This document shows positions 6,286 through 11,681 of a stretch of 11,681 bases of DNA, piece after piece. Within the stretch, counting starts at the first letter, position 1, and every line of letters begins with the position of its first letter. The notes under the pieces were generated by a model. It was not told the DNA's origin. It ran no database searches and saw only the letters and a list, made by a program, of their open reading frames with translations. Source of the DNA: an uncultured beta proteobacterium (lineage in GTDB: Bacteria > Pseudomonadota > Gammaproteobacteria > Burkholderiales > Burkholderiaceae_C); contig CAILKA010000708.1 of NCBI GenBank assembly GCA_903834645.1, positions 1 through 11,681 on the forward strand. The letters are read 5' to 3'. The translations under genes were made by a program, and so were the position numbers.

Positions 6286-7122
6286 GTGACGACCCCTGCC
6301 ACCCCCCGCCCCGCCCAGGAGCCCTGGGGCACGCCGCCTGGCCTGCTCGATGCGCGCTGCCGCGCCTGCTGGTTCGCTGCGGCCGTGGTGGCGCTCGTGG
6401 TGGGGAGTTTCTGGAGCCTCGACCTGCAATGGGGCAACCTGTTTTCCGCCGAGGCTGCGCGCGCGATGGGCCGCTTCCTGGCCGAGTTCTTCCCGCCCGA
6501 CACGAGCCCGGCCTTCCTGCACAAGGTGGCGATCGGGACGTGGGAGACGCTGGCGATCTCGGCCCTGGGCACGGTGCTGGCTGCCGCGGCAGGCCTCGTG
6601 CTCGCGCTGCCGGCCAGCCGCCTGCACGCAGGTGATGCGGCGCGTGCGCGCGCCCCGACCCGGCTCTTGCTCAACGCGCTGCGCTCGGTGCCCGAGCTCG
6701 TCTGGGCGGCGTTGCTGCTGATTGCTGCCGGCCTCGGGCCCTTTGCCGGGACGCTGGCGCTGGCCGCGCACACCGCAGGCGTGCTGGGGCGGCTCTTTGC
6801 CGAGGCCATCGAGAACGCCCCGCCCGGGCCCGGCGATGCGCTGCGCGCACAGGGCGTGGGCCGGCTGCGCGTGTTCCTGTACGCCACGCTGCCGCAGGTG
6901 TTGCCGCAGCTGCTGAGCTACACGCTGTACCGCTGGGAGAACAACATCCGTGCCGCGGCGGTGCTGGGGGTGGTCGGCGCGGGCGGCCTGGGGCAGCTGC
7001 TTGTCTTCCACATGGGCCTGTTCCACATGGGCAAGACCTGCACGATCCTGGCGGCGATGCTCGCGATGGTCGCGCTCGTCGACGCGCTGAGCTTCGCGGC
7101 TCGCCGGTGGCTCACCCGGTGA
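6286..7122 (+). CDS. ABC transporter permease (PhnE-like), second copy
   Basis: This 278-residue protein is a diverged paralogue of the preceding permease. It shares RSVPELVWAALL (133-144), an EAA loop at about 164-204 (AGVLGRLFAEAIENAP at its start), SYTLYRWENNIRAA (211-224) and VGAGGLGQ (230-237). Hydrophobic spans lie near 28-44, 87-110, 128-150, 153-170, 222-240 and 251-270. The GTG start follows the first permease stop by 9 nt behind a strong GAGGAGG. Two permease genes side by side mean a heterodimeric membrane domain, as in several PhnE1/PhnE2 systems. Divergence between the two lies mostly in the N-terminal 80 residues and the EAA loop. The substrate is inferred, as for the other transporter genes. 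Confidence 0.9.
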   Translation: MTTPATPRPAQEPWGTPPGLLDARCRACWFAAAVVALVVGSFWSLDLQWGNLFSAEAARAMGRFLAEFFPPDTSPAFLHKVAIGTWETLAISALGTVLAAAAGLVLALPASRLHAGDAARARAPTRLLLNALRSVPELVWAALLLIAAGLGPFAGTLALAAHTAGVLGRLFAEAIENAPPGPGDALRAQGVGRLRVFLYATLPQVLPQLLSYTLYRWENNIRAAAVLGVVGAGGLGQLLVFHMGLFHMGKTCTILAAMLAMVALVDALSFAARRWLTR

Positions 7123-7180
7123 GCCTGCTCCCGGTGACGCGGGGCCGCATGCTCCGCCGAGCCTGCCCCGGGGCCTGCCG

Positions 7181-8563
7181 ATGAGCACCCGCGTCCGCGC
7201 CCGCGCCGGCTGGCTCTTCGCGCACGACTGGGACGCGCAGGCGTTGGCGCGGCTGCAGGCCGCAGGCGGCCCGAGCTTCGACCGCGCCGGCTTCGACCTC
7301 TTTGCCTTTCCTTCCAACGTGCGTCTGGCCTGGTACGACCACAGCCGCTTTGCGGCGCGCCAGGCTGCGCGCGGCCGGCGCCTGGGCTGGTGCGCCGTGC
7401 TGTCGCACCAGGAGCACTTCGGTGCGCTGGCCGCCGCGCTCGTGGCCGAGCGGCTCGGCCTGCCCGGCACCGCGCCCGAGGCGATCCTGGCGGCGCAGCA
7501 CAAGCTGCACGCGCGGCGCGTGCTCGCGCGCGTGGCGCCCGAGTCCAACCTCGGTTTCGCCGAGTTGCAGGCCGACTACGGCGACGACATCCCGGCAGGC
7601 CTGGCCTACCCGGCCTTCGTCAAGCCCGTGAAGGCCGCCTTCTCGGTGCTCGCGCGTGCGGTGGGTTCACGCCAGGAACTGCAGGCGCACACGCGCTTTT
7701 CGGCGCGCGAGCGCTGGGTCATCCACCACCTGGTGGATCCCTTCGACCGCCTGTGCCGTGAACGCCTGCCCGAGGCCGGCAGTGCACACCGCATGCTTCT
7801 GGAAGAGCCCCTGCCTGCCGAGGTGCCGCAGTTCAACCTCGACGGCTGGGTAGCTGGCGGGCGCATCGAGGCGCTGGGAGTGGTGCGCGCCGTGATGTAT
7901 CCCGGCACGCGTGCCTTCATGCGCTGGGAGCTCCCGGCGCGGCTGCCGCCCGCCGTGGGTGCGCGCGCGCTGGACGTGGCGCGGCGCTTCCTGGAGGCCA
8001 TCGGCTTTCGCCACGGCCTGTTCAACCTCGAGTTCTTCCACGACCCCGTGAGCGACCGCTTGAGCGTGATCGAATGCAACCCGCGCCTGGCCTCGCAGTT
8101 CGGTGACCTGTACCGGCGCGTGACAGGGGTGGATCCGCACGCCATCGGCCTGGCTCTGGCGCTGGGCCAGGACCCCGCGGCTGTGCCGCGCACCGAGCCC
8201 ACGGCCGCCGTGGCCGCCAGCCTCGTCTACCGCGCCTTCGATCCGCAGCGCGTGCCTGCGCCTCCCACATCCGCGCAGCGTGCGGCCTTTGCGCGCGCCT
8301 GCCCCGACGGGTGGGTGCTGAGCCTGCCCAAGTATGGCGATGCGCTCGCGCGCGACTTCAAGTGGACAGGCAACCACCACCACGGTTTCGTGCACCTGGG
8401 CGCGGGCAGCCACAGCCAACTGCTCGAGCGCGCCGCGCAGGCCAGCGCGCTGCTGGGCTGGCCTGCACCGCTGTCAGCCCAAGAGAGTGAGGCTGTGCGG
8501 GCACAGGCCCCGGACCCGGCCCAGGCTCTGCGGCACGCTGGAGCGGCCCGGCAAGCAGCCTGA
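7181..8563 (+). CDS. ATP-grasp domain protein of unknown substrate, last gene of the selenium operon
   Basis: ATP-grasp enzymes join a carboxylate to an amine or similar nucleophile through an acyl phosphate. The 460-residue protein shows the fold: QHKLHARRVLARV (106-118) before the central domain, FVKPVKAAFSVLARAV (146-161) with a probable ATP lysine at 148, an acidic adenine-side strand LLEEPL (206-211), FNLEFF (281-286) and IECNPRLASQFGD (297-309), whose Glu298 and Asn300 fit the magnesium ligands. The usual glycine-rich loop after KP is replaced by KAAFSVLA. A C-terminal region (about 340-430) includes the His-rich GNHHHGFVH (397-405) and is not recognised. No signal peptide is seen, so it is cytoplasmic. 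It lies 58 nt after the second permease on the same strand, without an obvious terminator between, and has a weak ribosome site. The substrate is unknown; action on a selenium metabolite is a hypothesis from context. Confidence 0.85.
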   Translation: MSTRVRARAGWLFAHDWDAQALARLQAAGGPSFDRAGFDLFAFPSNVRLAWYDHSRFAARQAARGRRLGWCAVLSHQEHFGALAAALVAERLGLPGTAPEAILAAQHKLHARRVLARVAPESNLGFAELQADYGDDIPAGLAYPAFVKPVKAAFSVLARAVGSRQELQAHTRFSARERWVIHHLVDPFDRLCRERLPEAGSAHRMLLEEPLPAEVPQFNLDGWVAGGRIEALGVVRAVMYPGTRAFMRWELPARLPPAVGARALDVARRFLEAIGFRHGLFNLEFFHDPVSDRLSVIECNPRLASQFGDLYRRVTGVDPHAIGLALALGQDPAAVPRTEPTAAVAASLVYRAFDPQRVPAPPTSAQRAAFARACPDGWVLSLPKYGDALARDFKWTGNHHHGFVHLGAGSHSQLLERAAQASALLGWPAPLSAQESEAVRAQAPDPAQALRHAGAARQAA

Positions 8564-8597
8564 GTCTGCGCGCGCCCCTGCGCGGCGCGTCCGCGCC

Positions 8598-9650
8598 TCA
8601 ACGCCGACCGCGCAGGATCGCCTCGGGCTGCCTCTCCAGCAACTCCGCCAGCTCGCGCAGCGCGCGCGCCGCACGCGCCACCTCCCCCAGCGCCTCGTCG
8701 GTACGCCGGCGCAGCGACGAATCGTCACTGGCCAGCGCCGTGAGCGCCGTGGCGGCCCGTGCCAGCTCTTCGGCCGCCTGCTGCGCGCGCGCGAGCGCGG
8801 GTGCACCGGCCGTGGCGAGTGCCCCCGCCTGCGAGGCCGCTGCAGCGACCTGCCCCGCCGCAGCCGAGACCTGGCGCACGGCCGCGCCGATGTCCCCAGC
8901 CAGCGGTGCGAGCGAGGCTGCAGCGCGGCGCGTCTCCTCCAGCGTGCCGGTGAGCGGACCCGCCAGCGTGGTCGCCTGTGCCTGCAGTCGCAGGCTGGCC
9001 TGCTGAACGGCCTGCGCCGCCTCGGCGGTGCGCCGCAGCGCCTGGCGCGCCTGGGGCTCGGCCAGCATCTGCCGCAGCCCGGCCGACACCTCGGCCAGGT
9101 CGCGACCGATGCGTGCGAGATCGAGCCCCTCGAGCTGGGCCTGCAGCGCCTGCAGCCGCGTGGGTGCCGTGGGGATCTCGGCCGCCTCCTGAGCGCCTGG
9201 GCCCGTCGGGCGCGCGCCGGCTCGCGCCGGGTCGAAGTCGAGATCGACGTAGAGCAGCCCGGTGAGCAGGCTTTGCGTCGAGAGCCGCGCCACGAGCCCC
9301 TGCGCCACGAGGGCGGGCAGCGCGGGCCCGCTGGCCTGCGGGCCCACAAGCGTGCGCAGCGGTTCGCTGTCGAGCGTGGCCACCACCGGCAGCGCCAGCA
9401 CGCCCGTGGCCGCGCCGGGCAGGCCGATGGAGGTGACCTCGCCCACCCGCACCCCGCGCAGCACCACCGGGGCGCCCACCTGCAGGCCCCACACCGAGGA
9501 GGTGAAGCGCATCAGCGCGCGCTCGCGCTCGCCCCAGCCGCGCAGGCCCGAGGCCACGAGTGCGGCCACGAGCACGGCGGCACCGCCCAGTGCGAGCGCG
9601 CCGATGCGCCAGGCCTGCGCGGAGCCGCCAGGCCGGGCCGGGGCGCTCAT
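8598..9650 (-). CDS. mlaD: MCE (MlaD-like) lipid-transport protein with long helical tail
   Basis: MCE proteins form periplasmic rings or tubes that carry lipids between the membranes with a MlaEF-type transporter. The 350-residue protein has one N-terminal membrane anchor (about 15-35), then an MCE domain (about 45-140) with SSVWGLQVGAPVVLRGVRVG (51-70) and STQSLLTGLLYVDLDF (124-139). The rest (about 165-345) is alanine-, leucine- and glutamine-rich and should form long helices or a coiled coil, ending in QPEAILRGR, a common end of this subfamily. E. coli MlaD is only about 180 residues, so this is the long-tailed type. The ATG overlaps the mlaF stop (ATGA), which indicates coupled translation. 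It is the last gene before the convergent ATP-grasp gene, 34 bp away. The symbol marks the family, not proven equivalence to E. coli mlaD. Confidence 0.9.
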   Translation of the reverse strand: MSAPARPGGSAQAWRIGALALGGAAVLVAALVASGLRGWGERERALMRFTSSVWGLQVGAPVVLRGVRVGEVTSIGLPGAATGVLALPVVATLDSEPLRTLVGPQASGPALPALVAQGLVARLSTQSLLTGLLYVDLDFDPARAGARPTGPGAQEAAEIPTAPTRLQALQAQLEGLDLARIGRDLAEVSAGLRQMLAEPQARQALRRTAEAAQAVQQASLRLQAQATTLAGPLTGTLEETRRAAASLAPLAGDIGAAVRQVSAAAGQVAAAASQAGALATAGAPALARAQQAAEELARAATALTALASDDSSLRRRTDEALGEVARAARALRELAELLERQPEAILRGRR

Positions 9651-10429
9651 GACCCGAGCTCCCCGCCGGCGGCGAAGAAGCGGCGCACGACGCTCGAGGC
9701 ATGTCCGGCCAGCTCCTCGGGCGTGCCGATTGCCGTCATCGTCATCTCCTTGTCGTCCAGGTAGAGCGCGCGGTCGGCCACCGCGCGCACGCTGCGGATC
9801 TCGTGCGTGACCATCACCACCGCCGTTCCCAGATGGTGCCTCAACTCCAGCACGAGTTCGTCCAGGCGCTGCGCATTGAGCGGATCGAGCCCCGAGCCCG
9901 GTTCGTCCAGCAGCAAGAGCGGCGGGTCGAGCGCCAGCGCGCGTGCCAACGCCGCGCGCTTGCGCATCCCGCCCGAGAGCTGCGCCGGCGCCAGCGCGAA
10001 GGCGTCGGCCAGGCCGACGCGCTCGAGCAGCGCGTGCGCACGTGCGCGCAGGGCCTGCTCGTCCAGCGTGGTGAACAGCCGCATCGGCAGCATCAGGTTC
10101 TCCCCCACTGTCAGCGAGCTCCACAGCGCGCCGGACTGGAACATCACGCCCTGGCGGCGCCGCAGCCGCTGCTGTGCATCCTCGTCACCGGCATGGAGGT
10201 CCTCGCCCTGCACACGCACGCGGCCGCGCGCAGGCCGGTCGAGCCCGGCGATATGGCGCAGCAAGGTGCTCTTGCCGCTGCCGCTGGGCCCGACGATGAC
10301 GAGCACCTCGGCACGCGCCACCTCGAAGCCGACCTCACGCAGCACCGGCCGGCCGCCGGCCAGGAGCCACAGGCCCTCGGCCTGCAGCAGCGGGGTGTGG
10401 GCGGGCTCGCCGCGGGGGTGCGCTGCCAT
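9647..10429 (-). CDS. mlaF: ABC ATPase of an Mla-type lipid transporter
   Basis: This ATPase drives the MlaE permease. The 260 residues contain Walker A GPSGSGKS (47-54), Q-loop Gln98 in GVMFQSGALWSSLTVGEN, the signature LSGGMRKRAALARAL (151-165) with the methionine typical of MlaF proteins, Walker B LLLLDEP (171-177), GSGLDP and switch His209. The ATG at 10429 follows the mlaE stop by 2 nt (TGA-GG-ATG) and its own stop overlaps the mlaD start, so all three genes are made together. The long open frame continues upstream of this ATG on the antisense of mlaE; it is not used, because residues before the ATG do not look like protein of this family. Confidence 0.93.
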   Translation of the reverse strand: MAAHPRGEPAHTPLLQAEGLWLLAGGRPVLREVGFEVARAEVLVIVGPSGSGKSTLLRHIAGLDRPARGRVRVQGEDLHAGDEDAQQRLRRRQGVMFQSGALWSSLTVGENLMLPMRLFTTLDEQALRARAHALLERVGLADAFALAPAQLSGGMRKRAALARALALDPPLLLLDEPGSGLDPLNAQRLDELVLELRHHLGTAVVMVTHEIRSVRAVADRALYLDDKEMTMTAIGTPEELAGHASSVVRRFFAAGGELGS

Positions 10430-10431
10430 CC

Positions 10432-11223
10432 TCAATACCCGAGCGCGGTGAAGACCACGGTCGTCGTGCACGCGGCTGCGACGATCCACACGAGCGAGCG
10501 CACGACGGCTGCGGTCGTGGCCTCGCCCACCGCCTGGGCGCTGCGCCCGGCGTGCAGGCCCTCGCGGCAGCTGGCCAGCGCCACCAGCGCGGCATAGAGC
10601 ACGCCCTTGAAGAGTCCGATCCACAGGTGCGTGGGGGTGAGGGCGCGCAGGCACTGGTGCAGGTACTCGGAGCTCGACAGCCCGTAGGCCAGCACCGCGG
10701 CAGGCCAGCCGGCGAGCACGCCTGCCAGGGCCCCGAGCACGATCAGCGGTGCGGCCAGCAGCACGAGGGCCCCCAGCCTGGGCAGCACGAGGTGGGCGAC
10801 CGGGTCCACGCCCAGCACGCGCAGCGCGTCGATCTCCTCGCCGGCGCGCATCGCGGCGAGCTGCGAGGCAAACGAGGCACCGACCCGACCGGCCAGCACG
10901 ATCCCCGTCATCATGCCGGCCAGCTCGCGCACCATGCCCACCGTGACGACGTCTGCAAGGTAGGCCTGGGCGCCGATGCGGCCCAGCTGTGCGCCCGCCA
11001 TGTAGGCGAGCATCAGGCCGATCAGGCTGCAGGTGAGCAGCACGATCGGAACGGACCGGGGACCGGCGTGGTCGAGCAGCCGTAGCCATTCGCCGGGGGC
11101 CGATCCGGGCCCGCCGCGTGCCCGCCGCGCGCAGGCCAGCAGCACCTCGCCGACGAAGGCCACCGTCCACCATGCCGCCGAGCGCCCGGCAGGCGCAGCG
11201 GGCCAGTCGCGCTGAGGATTCAT
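10432..11223 (-). CDS. mlaE: MlaE-type lipid ABC transporter permease
   Basis: This inner-membrane permease has 263 residues from the ATG at 11223, close to the size of E. coli MlaE. It carries the hallmark region RELAGMMTGIVLAGRVGASF (99-118) followed by AAMRAGEEIDALRVLGVDP (123-141), and a C-terminal CREGLHAGRSAQAVGEATT (219-237). Hydrophobic segments lie near 57-77, 93-112, 146-172, 200-218 and 243-260, with an amphipathic helix near 18-35. An upstream in-frame ATG at 11316 would add 31 residues rich in Arg and Pro with no membrane or family features, so the shorter start is preferred, though neither has a strong ribosome site. It leads a three-gene operon with mlaF and mlaD. Confidence 0.9.
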   Translation of the reverse strand: MNPQRDWPAAPAGRSAAWWTVAFVGEVLLACARRARGGPGSAPGEWLRLLDHAGPRSVPIVLLTCSLIGLMLAYMAGAQLGRIGAQAYLADVVTVGMVRELAGMMTGIVLAGRVGASFASQLAAMRAGEEIDALRVLGVDPVAHLVLPRLGALVLLAAPLIVLGALAGVLAGWPAAVLAYGLSSSEYLHQCLRALTPTHLWIGLFKGVLYAALVALASCREGLHAGRSAQAVGEATTAAVVRSLVWIVAAACTTTVVFTALGY

Positions 11224-11419
11224 CCGCGCATCATGCCGCGGACGCAGGCCGGGCAGTCGGATTGCCGGATGGGACCTGGTTGCACCCGGGCTTCGCGGCT
11301 CTGTGAGCCCCTGCATCTTCGACGACCCGCGCCCCTGTTCCGGAGCAGCTCCCTGTGCGGGGTCAGCGGTGATGACAACTCAATACGGCCGTTATATCAG
11401 CCGCAGCGTTACATTCACG
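11224..11419. other. Intergenic region upstream of mlaE
   Basis: This 196-bp gap is GC-rich near mlaE and clearly AT-richer at about 11365-11419. It contains a small inverted repeat GGAGC-A-GCTCC (11342-11352), the 8-bp palindrome ACGGCCGT (11385-11392) and CGTTA direct repeats at 11390-11394 and 11407-11411, with a third at 11418-11422 running into the neighbouring stop codon. Short open frames here have no protein-like features. If translation of mlaE began at 11316, about half of the gap would be coding. Confidence 0.6.
11391..11418 (-). promoter_or_regulatory. Possible promoter of the mlaEFD operon
   Basis: On the minus strand TATAAC (11396-11391) matches five of six bases of the -10 consensus, and GTGAAT (11418-11413) matches three of six of the -35 with a 16-bp spacer. 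Transcription would start near 11384 and leave a leader of about 160 nt before the mlaE ATG at 11223. The -35 box touches the stop codon region of the upstream gene. On the plus strand ATGACA followed 17 bp later by TATCAG is an alternative in the other direction, but no gene follows it. Confidence 0.35.
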
Positions 11420-11681
11420 TTAGTGTTGGGGCGTCGCGGCGGCGATGCGCGCGTGAAGCTCGGTGGCCAATGGCGGCGGCACGCCTGCGCGTAACGCCTC
11501 GAGCATGATCTGGCTGCAGGGCCGCCCATCGGTCAGCAACTGCGCGCGCTCTGCCTCGGCCCAGGCATCGGCCAGCGCGAGCGGGTTGCGCTGCAGCACC
11601 TTGGCGGCCAGCGCGACCGAGAAGCGGTCACCCGCCAAGGCGGCCAGGCGTGCCAGCTCGAGCGCGACCGGAGACAGACAG
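11420..11681 (-). CDS. C-terminal part of a probable large ATP-binding regulator, cut by window edge
   Basis: An open frame enters from the right edge and stops at TAA (11422-11420), giving the last 87 residues. They read as helical protein: LSPVALELARLAALAGDRFS near the visible start, then ALADAWAEAERAQLL and a run ending in ATPQH. This pattern resembles the winged-helix region after the ATPase domain of large BTAD, LuxR or adenylate-cyclase-linked regulators, where an 'ELARLAALAGD' helix and an 'ALADAWAELE' helix are common. The TTG at 11638 is not taken as the start, because the frame and the similarity continue upstream of it. It is a real gene end by codon pattern and by the AT-rich gap that follows. 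The exact family is uncertain. Confidence 0.55.
   Translation of the reverse strand, partial: CLSPVALELARLAALAGDRFSVALAAKVLQRNPLALADAWAEAERAQLLTDGRPCSQIMLEALRAGVPPPLATELHARIAAATPQH

Noticed and set aside
7121..7174. Direct repeat GAGCCTGC (7121-7128, 7159-7166) and palindrome GCCCCGGGGC (7165-7174) before the ATP-grasp gene
   Set aside because: They are short and of simple GC-rich composition; I cannot separate them from background, and the palindrome is too tight to form a stable hairpin.
5770..7548. 592-codon minus-strand open frame over the permeases and the ATP-grasp start
   Set aside because: It spans three real gene boundaries and has a His/Arg/Gln-rich composition without recognisable motifs.
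8584..8597. GGCGCG-TC-CGCGCC inverted repeat between the ATP-grasp gene and mlaD, as a bidirectional terminator
   Set aside because: The realistic stem is only 5 bp with a tetraloop, there is no T tract, and such GC palindromes are frequent here by chance.
8334..9764. 476-codon plus-strand open frame over the end of the ATP-grasp gene and mlaD
   Set aside because: It is a shadow of mlaD, whose MCE motifs and ATGA coupling to mlaF are clear on the minus strand.
10430..11173. Extension of the mlaF frame upstream of its ATG
   Set aside because: It lies antiparallel in phase within mlaE on the same strand; the residues are shadow sequence and the ATG at 10429 sits exactly at the mlaE stop.

Overview
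Host: the window is very GC-rich (long shadow ORFs on the opposite strand of nearly every gene), with tight gene packing, occasional GTG and TTG starts, and protein families typical of Burkholderiales-type betaproteobacteria. That assignment is an inference from style and gene content, not a match. There is no rRNA, tRNA, CRISPR array, insertion sequence or phage gene.

Left part (1-3416), selenoneine biosynthesis: senC (a SelD-type selenophosphate synthetase, cut by the window edge) and senB (selenosugar synthase) lie on the minus strand, and senA (selenoneine synthase) on the plus strand. senA and senB overlap head to head at their start codons. egtD (histidine N-alpha-trimethyltransferase, the source of hercynine) converges on senA. 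Together these four genes supply what is needed to make selenoneine from selenide, ATP, a UDP-sugar, histidine and SAM.

Middle part (3602-8563), plus strand: a substrate-binding protein of the PhnD-like family often annotated as 'putative selenate', an ABC ATPase and two PhnE-like permeases, then an ATP-grasp ligase. They form one probable operon transcribed away from egtD. The 185-bp divergent region holds a four-run G-quadruplex motif built on GGGGTGACCA-type repeats. Two inverted repeats, one of them a perfect 18-bp palindrome, separate the binding-protein gene from the ATPase gene. The inferred logic is selenium oxyanion import, reduction elsewhere in the cell, activation by SenC, the selenosugar by SenB, and C-Se bond formation on hercynine by SenA. 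The ATP-grasp enzyme is the least explained member and may modify a product of this pathway.

Right part (8598-11223), minus strand: a compact mlaE-mlaF-mlaD operon (lipid-transport permease, ATPase and MCE protein with a long helical tail), with a 2-nt gap and an ATGA overlap at its junctions. It lacks the usual MlaC or auxiliary lipoprotein gene. Upstream, an AT-richer patch with promoter-like hexamers separates it from the C-terminal end of a probable large ATP-binding regulator that runs off the window. This part looks like housekeeping envelope biology unrelated to selenium.
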